In this document: positions 12,229 through 23,997 of the stretch, one piece after another
Layout: each line of letters starts with the position of its first letter
Numbering within the stretch: position 1 is the first letter of the stretch
Source: Panorpa germanica
Lineage: Eukaryota > Arthropoda > Insecta > Mecoptera > Panorpidae
Length of the DNA: 64,000 nucleotides
NCBI GenBank assembly: GCA_963678705.1
Contig: OY783203.1
Location: forward strand, 3,596,001-3,660,000
Direction of reading: 5' to 3'
Notes under the pieces: model-generated
What the model was told of the DNA's origin: nothing
The model's input: the letters and a program-made list of their open reading frames with translations, nothing else
Database searches by the model: none
Program-made: the position numbers and the translations under genes

Positions 12229-12300
12229 CCTATCACCGACGACCTATTACTATGTTGGCAGTATCTATGGAGTCGTGTTCTTATGTATATGTACAACACC
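12229..12300 (-). repeat. SINE tail fragment
   Basis: The segment TATCACCGACGACCTATTAC with ATGTTGGCAGT and GGAGTCGTG is the reverse complement of the tail of the SINE copies at 41718 and 57595. The tRNA-like head is not preserved. A further degraded tail-like piece (GACGTCGAAGCCTCGCATA) lies at about 12533-12552. Confidence 0.65.
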
Positions 12301-12559
12301 ACTGCCTAATAAGTTTACGATTTTATATGTACATAATCAATTTAATTTGATAACCAAACCCAGAAAAGATAATTCTGATTCGATTGGCTGTTGGGATTGG
12401 TTATTAATTAGCGAAATTAGTAAGAGATCATGGGAGATCGATCTTTCTTTTGGTTTATCCGATCATTGTTTTATTATTTTGAATTGTTTTTCTAGGTTCA
12501 GGAGTCTATTTCATCATATGAGGACGAGTCTATGACGTCGAAGCCTCGCATAAGTGACA

Positions 12560-13789
12560 ACACCGCTTCCTAGTAAACATTTATCAATAGTATGAATACA
12601 ATTCCTCGCCAGCTACAACACAACTATGTGAACGGACATTTGAACATAGAAATACCGATGAGAAGCCTTGTTGCCTTCTTAATGATCTTGGCTATAATGT
12701 CGATTGAATAAGGTATGTATCCCGATCTTAGTATAAATTTTTTTGACAATTCTTAATTATATAGAATTAAATTAATAATATAATATTTAACCTAAAAAAA
12801 ACTTAATTTTAACTTAAAACGATACTGAAGATTTTTCATTTTCCTAAGGAGACGGTACTAAGTCATATCACACCCCTGCCATCATCTACCCACTATTGTA
12901 GATAAGGACATAATTTTTATGTCCAAACACATAGATTATTGTTTATAGTTTCAAAATACATAAGCGCAACAATTCTTGTTGTTTTATACCGGACCGGAAT
13001 GCAGTTTACATCATATGTGTTTTATACATATTCTTTCGATTTCGTTTCTGCGTATTAAGGTGCATGGACACCTATTGAACACGATTCGAGTTAATATTCG
13101 GAATGGGAACTGAGAAAGTCGCTCGGAGCACTGACTCAGTAAAGATACCAGTATAGCTTAGTTTGTATAATAAATGACTATAAAGATTAATATACGTACC
13201 GTTGCGATTGTTTGTGCGATGGTAAAAAGGATTCAGCTTTGGCCTTGTGTTTTATTTTTATTAAATAACAAATGAATTTGTGCAGTAAAAGATGCATACT
13301 TATAAAATACCATGATGATTTTTTTATTTGAAATAGTCTACACTCTATAAACACAAAACGTAATTTCTTTTGGTATTTAACGAAATAAATTTTACCTAAC
13401 TAATTCTCTAATTGTCATTAAATAAATGCAAAAGATATTAAAAATATTTAACGTCGGAAAGTATAAATTTATGTCGCAGGTTTTCAATAGATTAACTTAA
13501 AAATGGTAGGATAAGATAGAAAAAGTTATTCTGCTGTATATAACTTTTTTACAATAGTTTAGAAATCACGCAGTTACATATTCAGCAAGTCTGTATGGTT
13601 TAACAATTGGATTAAACGTTTGGAATTGAAATTCTGCAAATTTTAGGGAAAAGAAATTATTCTTTACCCTGTGCGGCAATACGGCCGTAAGAAAATGTGA
13701 TTTGGAGTAGTAATGTCCAGAAAAGTATCTGGGAAACTTCATGCGTGTTTAAAAATTACGTTTTATTATTTGGTTTTAAAACAGGTTTG
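12560..13789. other. Non-coding stretch
   Basis: Nothing gene-like is seen. A G+C-richer patch near 13060-13140 is not open in any frame for long. Confidence 0.5.
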
Positions 13790-14092
13790 TTTTCAATTTA
13801 AATTGTGTAACAGAGTAGCGTTGTTCTATATTTGAATTTAAATTGTACAATAATTTGCACCAGCTTTTTTCTAAATTTAAATTGTATACTTTGTGGGAAC
13901 TTTATTCTGTTTTTAAATTATGTGATTGGTAGCAGTTTTATTCTATATTTGAATTAAATTGTGCGATCGGTAGCATGTTCATTCTATATTTGAATTAAAT
14001 TGTGTGATTGGTAGCAGTTTTATTTTATATTTGAATTACATTGTGCGATTCGTAGCAGTTTTATTCTATATTTGAATTAAATTGTGCAAAAA
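13790..14092 (+). repeat. 41-bp minisatellite, about eight units
   Basis: Degenerate tandem units of 40-41 bp centre on CTATATTTGAATTAAATTGT followed by GCGATTGGTAGCAGTTTTAT. The ATTGT anchor recurs near 13801, 13841, 13880, 13919, 13958, 13999, 14039 and 14081. The right-hand four units are most alike and the left units are decayed, suggesting growth toward the right. Confidence 0.85.
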
Positions 14093-15180
14093 GAGAATTT
14101 AAACTAAATTTTTAAAATTAATTTTAACTACTTATAGAAAACTGTCATAAAGTATGCCTTTGAAATTTATTAATAATTATTACTGTTTAAGCGGAAAATT
14201 CAAAATGATAACAGAGAAAGGACCGAATTTTCAATTCTCAGTTAACTGAGGTTTTATTATAAAACTTGCTTGTTACATAACTGTAGCTTAACCAATTTAA
14301 ACACCTCGCTTACATTTTATTTTTCGTTAGTTAACTGTGATCAGTCTTTAACAAAAGTATAATTGAAATTTCCATTTTTTGGGTTAAACTTCAGTGTAGC
14401 CACAATTGAGAATTGAAAAGACGGCCATGTGGAATATTAAAAAATTAAAATCCTTTTTTTTTACTTAATAACCAAAATAAGTGAACATATACTCTGTGTA
14501 ATTTAAATCTAACTTAATAAATATAAAAAAGAAAGACATTAAATAATTTTTTTAAGAACTTTATTAAAAAAATTCTTTTAAAATTACTTTAAAACTAATA
14601 TGAACTATGAAAATACATGTCGGTGCACATTTCTTGTATGCAACTGGCGTATTTGTGCCACTGTTTTCGTAATCACAGTTCAATTTTCTTCTTTGATTGT
14701 CGACTTGGCGTTTTAAATTCCCTGGGTGTTATTTATTGTAATAACATTTAAAAGTTAAAAAGATTAATTTAATAATAAATTTTGTTCATTACAAAAAAAA
14801 GAAAGAATAATATAGACCAAAAAACTTTCTTATACATTTGACAATTACCATATTTCTCTTGTTCAGTGTAATCATTATGCGCGACAGAACATGTCCCGGA
14901 GCTCTCTGCCACCTCTGGCATAGATCGTGGTCACAGGTTGTGGAGAGACAGAGAAAGTAATTCGCGCAAATGCAGTGAGATAGTGGTGATAGTGACGAAG
15001 ATGGAGGACCATGTAAGTTGTCAGCCCTAACAACATTGAGAAATACTCGTGTGTCACAAAGGAATTCCAAGAAATTACAACAATTATTTGAAAATAATTT
15101 CATCGAATTTTTTTAGGAATTACGAAAGGGAATATCTTCTAAGAAAATAATTTTATAGCAACTTTAAAGCAGTAAACCAA
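14093..15180. other. Non-coding stretch
   Basis: No exon was recognised. A 104-codon minus-strand frame at 14789-15103 lies in A+T-rich DNA, overlaps a second unrelated frame (14875-15057) and has no recognisable motif. I regard it as chance. Confidence 0.45.
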
Positions 15181-15493
15181 TCTATATAGATAAAAATTAA
15201 ATGTTCGTTGGTAAGCGCGCTTGACCGAATTGGCTAATTTCTTAAATATTATTACTATGTTCTACTATGGTTTTTAGGGAAAGAAAAATTGAAAAATTTG
15301 CCCGTAAAATTGGAAAATTTTTGAAAGAACTAAAAGTTCTATGTGCGCAAATATAGTTTGACAGCTGATTATTAAATAAACCTTATAATGACGAAAAATT
15401 GATTCAGTTGTTTATTTTCAGTTGAACTGTGATAAAATTTATAGAAATTTGAACACGATAATGTCGGCCGGGTCCGGGTCCGGGGTCAGCTGG
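15181..15493 (+). mobile_element. Non-autonomous Helitron (313 bp)
   Basis: It starts with TCTATATAGATAAAAATTAA followed by ATGTTCGTTGG and contains TTGACCGAATTGGCTAATTT, features typical of short insect Helitrons. It ends CAGCTGG, fitting the CTRR rule. The upstream flanking base is A and the downstream one is T, as expected for insertion between A and T. There is no Rep/helicase coding capacity. The 3' segment just before the end is unusually G+C-rich with a doubled GGGTCC. Confidence 0.8.
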
Positions 15494-15655
15494 TGTTTAA
15501 CAAATCAAGAAGCAGATTGATTATTTTTAACGTCTATACATGAACGATTGAGTGGATGTGAAAAGCATAAAGAAAAGCAGATGAGTTTTTCAGTTCCATA
15601 AAGTACTACTTAAGTTACTGTCACAAGATTACTGTACAAAGATCTGCAGAAGATA

Positions 15656-15851
15656 AAAAGCGGCGACTCATACTTATAACAAGTTGTGCGGTATAAACTG
15701 CCGGTATAACTAAAAAGCACCGACTCACTTATTTTTCTATAATGTATATAGAAACGAATAAGGTAAAATTAATTATCGTATTATAGATTTATACCGTTCT
15801 TATAACCTCTTTTAAGTATGAGTCGCCGCCGAACTATCGTAATTTGGACTA
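15656..15851 (+). repeat. GCGGCGACT inverted-repeat MITE, copy 1
   Basis: The left arm carries GCGGCGACTCATACTTATAA. The right arm carries the inverse TAAGTATGAGTCGCCGCC followed by GAACTATCGTAATTTGG. The interior (TAGCACCGACTCACTTATTT-like, ATCGTATTATAGATTTATAC) matches the copy at 20202. The extreme left end seems eroded. It is non-coding. Confidence 0.8.
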
Positions 15852-16555
15852 CAATTAAAGTTATTTATATTATTTAATTCCGTTTATTTATTATAAATAT
15901 AACTTTTATTGGCAATGACTATGAGCTGAGTCTGAAAGAGAACAAAAGTTGAAAGCGGAGCACTGTGATCTCATGGTCAGTTGAGCTATATTTGCATTTA
16001 CCCGCTATACATTAAAACCACAAAAAATGGCATGTTACTTTTAACGTTATTTCAATCTCCAAATAAGTGTTACTCCGAAGTTTAAACGCTGCTCGATAGA
16101 TACCTGTGTACTCGTATAACGTTTCTCTGAGTGCATGGACGGTCGTTCACGGGTGAAGTACATGGACACTCACACTTGGTGACCAAGACCAGCAGGACGA
16201 CTGAATAGATTAGCGGATGCGCTCAATGCGTCAATCTTCTAGAATCCAAGTTCGTGGCGATCGCTCGATGCATTTAATCATGCATTCAATAAATTTACCG
16301 TATGTTCATCTAATGACATTAAAAGTGAAAATGAATTCGTGGAATTTACCGATTTCATTTCCAGTGAGCAACATAACGTAACGACTTTGACCTTAACTGC
16401 AAGTTGCAATAAAGATCATCTAGAAGAAATCAAGTATTGATGATTACACATTCAACGTAGCGCCTTACATTTATTTTGTAATTTTAGTTTCTTTCTGCAA
16501 ACACTTATTGAGAAAAACTATTGACTAAGGACAAAACTTCTAAACCCAAACAGTT
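15852..16555. other. Non-coding stretch
   Basis: There is no recognised gene or repeat copy. The patch at 16130-16260 is richer in G+C but interrupted in all frames. Confidence 0.45.
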
Positions 16556-16856
16556 AAGTTTTGAGCATATTTTGGCCGACTGTGTTTGTATGTCGCAGGG
16601 CATGCTTTTGATGGTGACATCATGAGCAGAGATGTGCACAAATACTACTACACATACAAATACGACACAATAAAATTCACTGTTATGCTATTGTAAAAAT
16701 TCTATAGTCACGAAACACGGTTCGACTACCAGTTTAGTTTATCTCACTTGTATACACGTTCGTTCTCTCAATAACAACCCAGTTCCATTCTCATTCGGTT
16801 CGGGCAGATTCGGGGCTAAAGTTTGCCATCAGTCGCCTCATGTGCGGAGGGCCTTA
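16556..16856 (+). repeat. GGCC...GCACA-ended element, copy 2
   Basis: Its right end, CATGTGCGGAGGGCCTTA preceded by AGTTTGCCATCAGTCG, is the inverse of the left end of the copy at 8219. The internal module with CATGAGCAGAGATGTGCACA is inverted relative to that copy, while the CCATTCTCATTCGGTTCGG module is in the same orientation. It is non-coding. Confidence 0.7.
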
Positions 16857-18671
16857 TTAACGTAAACCATGCGTTGAAACAGGTCCGAACTTGTAAATTC
16901 TCTTAAGCGAAAGCGAGTAAGCCTTCGCACAGGTGGCAGTTCAGGTTAAGACTGTGGTCAATACAAATAAAGCCTACAAAACTGATATAATTTTAGGTTA
17001 TAAATTCGTAATATACACTGTCAACTAATATGTATTGTTAGTTGACATTTCAATGATGAGCAGTTGCGTGATGAACCCCTAACGATAAATTAAATGCAAA
17101 ATGAAAAATGTACAGTGATAATAAACACAAAAAGCGCAAATAAAGTCATATTTAATCCTCATATTACGCTTGTCTGATATGTTGCAATGCTTGGTATTAT
17201 AAAATGTACCTTTATGTACATAATGATGCAGTACGAGTATCAATTTAACATATTCAAATACCGTGATGTGTTATTATATGATATAATAATACGAGTATAT
17301 TATATAGTATTGTATTACGACGTTTTTAAAATACGACTGTATACTGAACAGGAAAAGCCCACCCGATTGTTCCGCAAAATATGATTATATGAAGTATTCA
17401 TCCAATATTTCATATCAGTAATTTTTTTATAAATTTTGAATTTTTATTTGAGTTGAAATATCAGGTGGTCTACAACTGATACAACCTGTTTCCCTTCCAC
17501 ATATCAAACACTGTCTGAAATAATTCTGAGATAATCATAACACCAATACAATTACATAAAATGAAAAAAAGTAGTATTAAAATAAATGTGGTATTTGAGC
17601 GTGAACAATGGTCCACACTTCATAGCCTGCGGCACCCACCGAATAACATTCTATAACATTTGCAACTTTGATAAAACAGTAATAGTCCACAGTGAATAGT
17701 CTGTACATTAAGAAATTCACTAAAACATTTAAATACGCTTCAGGCTGATTTGGACTTGTGCCCAACTTGTTTTGGCGATCGAGTTTTAATTTATCACGAG
17801 TCCAGCAGCTTGCAGCTGGCGTCTAACAGTTTTTTCATGTGAAGTTCAATTTATATGAATCATTACCTTTTTAGAAATACTATAAATAAAAATATAAATT
17901 CAATTTTCTTCGAATATGAAATCATCTGGATTTTTTTTTACGATTTATTTACGTATTTACAAGTTTCTGTTACTTAGAAATTATCATTATCCTCCCCACT
18001 TGTATACCTAATTTTAGAAGGATAATCACTCTTATGAACCCCATATTTCCGAATTCAATTTGCAGAGATTGTAATTTACCTCAACCATTCGATTACATTC
18101 CAATCAATATTACTTAACAGAATTTACAAAAAGTTTAACTTTAAAATTGAATATAGTACATTGTACATAAATACATAGCAAAATGTTAATAACGTACATT
18201 AAATAATAGTTACATATACATAAAGAAAAAACAATTTCAATATTATAATGATACAGCTAAACCTTATGCAATCTAAATACGAGTACATTAATCTGACCAA
18301 TATACCGGTCTGCAAGTATTATACATAGTGTACATTAAATCCAGTGTTTCTTAATCTCTTAACACCTAAAAATTTATATTTGTAAAGTGATATCTAAATC
18401 GGAGTTCTTTCTTTTCAATTTCTGTGATGTGGTTGAAAAACGAATACGCAATTAAAGATTTAAAAAATATATAAGTCTGGTTCTAATATTTGAGAATAGA
18501 TGAATTAAAGCGCTTTTGAAAGTTTAGAAAAGTTTACTTCAAAATGACAATTGTTACATGATAAAAAAATTAAATTTTTCAACCCTTTCTTATTACACAT
18601 TATTTTCAAAGAATCTCTTGGAATATTGTAGATTTATCTTTGAGGAATTATTAAATACATTGAAGAATTAT
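16857..18671. other. A+T-rich stretch without recognised genes
   Basis: No exon was found. Three TACGAGTA octamers occur (17232, 17290, 18288). The short frames at 17187-17384 (+) and 17577-17765 (-) show no motif. Confidence 0.5.
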
Positions 18672-19190
18672 GGGTCCATTTTATTAAATATCTAAATGTT
18701 GACGGAGTTTTAGAGCTAGAAATGGTCGGCCATATTTGTATGACGTGAAATGCATTTTACGTCAGTTATTTGTTGAGTAGGTCAATGCTGTGGTAATGTT
18801 TTGCATCTGTTGGTAGTCGAAATAATCAAGTCAAGTCAAAGAATAATAAGTTTTCATTTTATTTAACCCTGCTAAGGCAGACATAATATTGAAATTTTAT
18901 TGTTCCTTAAAATAACTGAAAATAATATTTGATATTTTGATATATAAATACATATAGCAAAGATTTATGAGCTGTAAGGTTGGCAGCGGTTGTGATGTCA
19001 CATGCATTTGGAATATGTACAACGTTGAATCCCTTTAATGATTAAAGAGACAAAATGACTTTTTTAATTGTTAATATCTCTTAACATATAAGGAGTTATT
19101 AAAAAATAATTGAACATTTGAGGTTCAAGTAAGCCACTTTATCAATATATAGTACACTTTTATAGAAATTAAGACATAGGACACAAGCCC
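18672..19190 (-). repeat. GGGCTTGTGTCC element, copy A
   Basis: On the plus strand it ends GGACACAAGCCC at 19190. It is the reverse complement of the copies at 35685 and 49679, with shared landmarks GATATATAAATACATATAGC, TGACGTGAAATGCATTTTAC and TTGATTATTTC-like text. Its other end is truncated near 18672, and an internal stretch of about 25 bp found in the other copies is missing. It is non-coding. Confidence 0.8.
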
Positions 19191-20201
19191 ATTGCTATAA
19201 AAACTTGCTCATATTTTAAGAAAAAGTACAAGTAAATAAATGAAACATTTGAACAGTAACAGTAGTTTGAGAATCCTTATCTTGTAGTACTATACTAAAC
19301 TATATTACAGGTATCAATACACACATATGGTTATGTAAGCATAAGGTGGACACGGTTTACTTTGTCGTTATGCACAGTTAGTGAGAAAATTGTTACATTA
19401 TATCGGGTAAATGAGAAACAAATAGTTGGGGACCCAGTGCCCACGGCACACGGCACACGGCCCCACCAGACTCAAGGCTTCCTACACGCGATATTGACTA
19501 GGTACTAAGTATTTACTGATGTGATATAGCAGATTCTATTAATAATATAGAATTGCGGAAATACAAAACCTAAAAGCTATTGCACTTACAGAATCGAGGG
19601 TATGTTTGTTGTCAAACTCGTAATGTTGTTGCAAATCCATGATTTATTCTTATTCTATTGAATGTAAGACTTTATGGGTATTACAATATAAGGCTTAAGA
19701 AATAATAATTGATTAAAAGTAAATATTAATTACGTAAATAATAAAATTTATTTAATTATAAGTAATATTATATTGTATGGCACGATCTAGATAGTTTAAG
19801 CATTTAAATATTTTTATTACATAGATCATCCAGTTCATTAGTAAAACATCTGCGAATATTGATTAATTTATCTGCGTTATAATTTTGTATGGTTGCAATT
19901 ATGAGTGCTTGAAGTATTGAATCAGATAGAGAGTACAATTTTACATAATACTCGAATTCGAATTTCGGTTTTACGACAATCGACATATCTAGAAAATAAA
20001 TAACACTAAAATAGTTGATATGGATTTAAATGGATGGTATGGTTGATATGGATTACCTATTTTATTTTAGAGGATAAATAACGAGTCTTATTAATTTGTA
20101 AGAATTTCGATGTTTAGCAAAACTGTTACTAGAGAATAATTAATACATTATTTTAGAAATAACTTATGAAGTATTTTTTACATAATTGTTAAAAGATAAA
20201 G
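19191..20201. other. Non-coding stretch
   Basis: A G+C-rich patch at 19428-19490 contains a doubled GGCACAC. No gene or repeat family was recognised. Confidence 0.45.
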
Positions 20202-20400
20202 TATAGTTCAAATTACGTGAGTTCGGCGGCGTCTTATACTTAAAACAAATGGGGTAAAATCCGATATAACTAAATAGCACTGACTCACTTATTTTTCTAT
20301 AATTATCGATTAAAATTCATTATCGTATTATAGATTTATACCGCTCTTATAACCTCTTTTAGGTATAAGTCGCCGCCGAACTATCGTGATTTGGATTATA
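20202..20400 (+). repeat. GCGGCGACT inverted-repeat MITE, copy 2 (199 bp)
   Basis: The left end is TATAGTTCAAATTACG, then AGTTCGGCGGCG. The right end, reverse-complemented, is TATAATCCAAATCACG, then AGTTCGGCGGCGACTTATAC. The inverted arms are about 45 bp with some mismatches and end in TA, consistent with a TA target as in Tc1/mariner-type MITEs. The interior matches 15656-15851. Confidence 0.85.
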
Positions 20401-20857
20401 TCTATTTTCTTGACTATATTTAATAGATTTACCTATAACACAAATGTAGTTTAAAAAATTCTTATTTCCTATTGCTTTTACATCAAACACTCGTACATTC
20501 TTCACTGTACTAAACATTTCTTGTAGATCACATAAAAGAGGATTCTTATGAAAAATTCATGGTAATGTGATGTGACCCACAATGAAGAGAAAGCACTGTG
20601 GATTTGTTACTACAGAAAAATGTGCATTCAATGGTTTTTTTATTTTTATTTATTTAAATATATTTATTAAGACAATGATAATGGTATATTATTCGTAGTA
20701 TGAACTAGTTTCATGTTCAGATGCTCTCTAGACCTCGTACCAGACCAGTGCTAGAGCAATACACACAGAGTAGACACACAGTATATTTTCTTTTCTTTCT
20801 CGTGTTCTTCTCGTGGCATGTCACTCTCGGGATCACTTTTGTCTTCTTCCTTTCTAG

Positions 20858-20921
20858 GTCATGATAAGTACAACAGCGTCTCGGTAAATCACAAGCTGAA
20901 TGTGCTCTGCGAGTTCTGCGG
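20858..20921 (+). CDS. Possible 64-bp exon of unknown gene (weak)
   Basis: A good acceptor (TTGTCTTCTTCCTTTCTAG) precedes it and a good donor (TGCGG|GTAAGC) follows. In one frame (two bases, 20 codons, two bases) it is open and reads HDKYNSVSVNHKLNVLCEFC, ending like a zinc-ligand pair CEFC. G+C is higher than in the flanks. No partner exon was found, so its gene is unknown. Chance is a serious alternative because 64 bp is short. Confidence 0.25.
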
Positions 20922-21378
20922 GTAAGCGCATCTACCGAGATAATTTGACCTATGATTCAGGTATTAACATGAAAGACATGGAATTTGTATCAAGGTTATA
21001 ACGATATCGTGCCGTACAGAGCGCGTCTGCAGTCATTTACTTTTAGAGAAGACTTCTTTCTTTTACAGATGAACAACATTTTGTATTTACTATTGTTATT
21101 ATATATTGTACACAGATTTCAGGGACACGGTAACCTTAACTGTTTCTACAGTAAAATGAACAGTTTTTAATAAATAATTAAAATAAAATAATCATATTTA
21201 TTTAATGTCCTTTTGTCTATTTTCATTCATTTCACTTTATTTATTTATTTTATTGTACAGCTTTTATGAAAGTTTATTGTATGAAAATTTGAAATCAATT
21301 GGAGCAAAACTGTTGAGGATATAGATTTTTAAGTCTTCACCTCTCTGGTCTGTTTTCGTGTTACTTTGAAACTTTTAA

Positions 21379-21775
21379 ATGCGGTTTCTCACACATAGCT
21401 TTTTCAGAGTCGGTGCCCTCTCTAGGTCAAAATCTACTGGACCGATTCTTTTGAAACTTTGCACACTGTTTCTTTACATAAATGCAGAGGTAAAAAAAAT
21501 AGAAAAACTCGACAGCGTTACATGCAGAAACTTATCAACTAATGAAATCATTTTGGTTTTTCGAGTGGCAACGCAATGTTACTTTTTTTTGGGAGATTCG
21601 CTGTCAATGGCTCATTTCTTGATATTTATTTATGAAAATTTCACAAATTCTTCTTCAAATGTTACTTTATCATGTAGTTATTATAGAAATAATTATATAT
21701 TAACTGTGTTGTCAGAAAACATTATAGAAAATATGCATTTTTTTATCGTTTTGACCTTACTCCCCCCTTAATACA
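21379..21775 (+). repeat. Longer copy of the repeat at 7588-7762
   Basis: It contains CTACTGGACCGATTCTTTTG followed by AAACTTTGCACA, wording seen in many decayed insect repeats. It then carries the segment shared with 7588-7762, ending TTTTGACCTTACTCCCCCCTT. The 130-codon frame crossing it lacks any motif and is a chance frame inside the repeat. Confidence 0.7.
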
Positions 21776-22896
21776 TCCTATAATATTGTGGCATATTAAT
21801 TGAACAAATTTATCAATATATTAGGTCAGTTGTATAGAATTGAGCCCCATATTTGTTACGAATACACGCTAGTTTTGTGCGATAGTGATTTTGATATTCA
21901 TAGTATAAATACATTGATATTTATTTCATGTGTTTGCATATCATTATCATTTAGTAATCTTAAATGTTGTTTAAATCATTTTAGTGCCGTAAGATAACTA
22001 AAATTAATAACCATTACTCTAATTAAACAAAGTTTGTTAACATATATTTTTTGTTTGAATATCCTTGAAATGCATGCCTTGTTGTAGAAAGGTTGAACAA
22101 CGCTAAGCAAATATAAACATACTCCTAAAATATCACGATCAATATGTTCTACTAAAGGCAATACAATAAACAAATAATTTATATGCAGCAGACGCAGTAC
22201 GTGGGAGACTGTTCTGAATAACGAAAAAAAAAAGAACAACAAAAACATAAGAAAGAGAAAGTGATTGATTTTGCAGCGATATTGTTACGTATAAAAACCA
22301 AATACATTAAATTATTAAAAACTAAAAGTATAGCTAAAAAACAACAAGTATTGTACGAGTTATTACTGTGAGACTTCCAAGTTCCGTTTTCGCGGTTCTC
22401 GTTGTATATTGTTTTTAATGTAAACAAGTAAACAGAAACAGTTTTTGTTCATAAATAGTAAAATTTCTAATTTCTCATTTGTATTGTAGTAACTAGAGTA
22501 AACTAAATACATAATTTTATAAAAATAAAAACAACTTTAATTATATGGGAAAAAATAATTTGATTTTAAACAATAGTTAAACAAATAAAAAGGTCTTAAA
22601 CAATTGTTCATGTTTCTCCATAGAAAATTATGTAAACAATTTGTTAAAGTCATTTAAAGAATTAAATATTTCAAAAAGAATTATCAAGGTCATACCATTC
22701 CTCTAATACGAAAGGTAAATAGAGTAAAATAACTAACAATAATGGAATTTTTTTGTAATTTGCTCTGTATTACTTATTAACATTTTACGTATAGAAAATT
22801 TTTACTAATGTATTTTAATCCAACGTTACGTTTGTTTTACGAGTATTATTTATCAATTCTTGACATATTTTTACAGAATATGTTTTACAAATGTAA
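21776..22896. other. A+T-rich stretch without recognised genes
   Basis: Only chance frames are visible. A TACGAGTA octamer occurs at 22838. Confidence 0.5.
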
Positions 22897-23125
22897 TCAA
22901 GAGAGGGTGTCGAGGAAGGTGTAAACGGGATTATGGCTGGAGGATATATTACAAAGGAAGAGGGTGGATAAAGGAACTAAGGAGAAAGATAAGAGGGGAG
23001 GGGGCCAAATAAAAGGAATGTGAACGAAAGGTAGACTGCAAAAAGCAGATAGAAAAATTGCTGGCAGGAGGCAGAAATCTGGGAGGAAGTGAAACAAGGA
23101 GAGATGGAGAACAGATAGGCTTACT
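22897..23125 (+). other. Purine-rich tract (plus strand)
   Basis: About 230 bp are dominated by A and G on the plus strand, with many AGGAG, GGAAG and GAGG words and a GGGGAGGGGG core at about 22997-23006. It is not simple tandem repetition. It could be the decayed remnant of a lysine/glutamate-rich coding segment, but no frame remains open. Confidence 0.6.
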
Positions 23126-23459
23126 TGCGATGTTGGCAGATTCAAAAGTATTACTTATATAACAAGTTAACAAATGTAACAAGAATATATCTTATACATA
23201 TTATAGAATAGATAAAATGTAATGTACTCGTATTTTTATAATGTTTTTCCGTTATATTAATAAAGATACCATTCAATTGTAGGAATAATTTGCTTCTTAG
23301 AATTTATTTGCTTAATAAACTTGAGATTGTACGAGTATACAAATAATAACCAAGGTCATCATTACATATAAGTAATTGTATTGATACAATTATAAAGTTG
23401 TTAAAAAAAGGTCAAATACAAAATGTTGCAAAACCACAACATCAAGCCGGGTCGGTCCA

Positions 23460-23508
23460 TACCACATCACACTTCGCATAGTGTACAGTGTGGTAGGATG
23501 ATGTGGTA
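23460..23508 (+). other. Short imperfect hairpin
   Basis: TACCACATCACACT and AGTGTG...ATGTGGTA form a stem of about 14 bp with an 8-nt bulge and a 13-nt loop. The arms are G+C-richer than the flanks. There is no evidence of transcription. It is too short and bulged for a confident microRNA call. Confidence 0.35.
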
Positions 23509-23997
23509 CATAAGTCACATTCAACAGGCGTCAATCAAATTGTATCAGAAATTAAATACGTATTATGTAGGCGTGTATTTCCCTTTTGGCGTGTATGATT
23601 ATGATTTTAAAATATTTATCTCGTGTATAATTATTCAAGTATGTGTTAATATCAATATTTCCTATAATCAACATACTCGTACATTTATTAGAAATTATTA
23701 AGCGCAATACGCTGCGCGTCCTGTGATTTCTTGATAAGTTATGTGATTACTGATGAATTCTAGAAACAACACAGGAAATCCTTTCAAATTTAAAGATGTA
23801 AACACGAAAATGGTACTCTCTGTTTTGTTTACACTACTTGATAAATTTCCAAGTATAACTTTAATAGATTAATTTAATCTATAATTCAGAAGTTGCATGT
23901 ACGTATTGCATAATACGTGTAATACATTTTTTTACTTTCGGCACTCTTCATTAGTTTTCACAAGTTACTATGTACTTAAAATCTAACTACTATTTTG

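Noticed and set aside
14789-15103. 104-codon minus-strand open frame
   Set aside because: A second frame is open over the same bases (14875-15057), neither shows a motif, and the ends are lysine/phenylalanine/leucine runs from A+T-rich DNA.
21379-21771. 130-codon plus-strand open frame
   Set aside because: It lies inside a repeat whose second copy (7588-7762) is not open in the matching frame. It has no motif and composition-driven residues.
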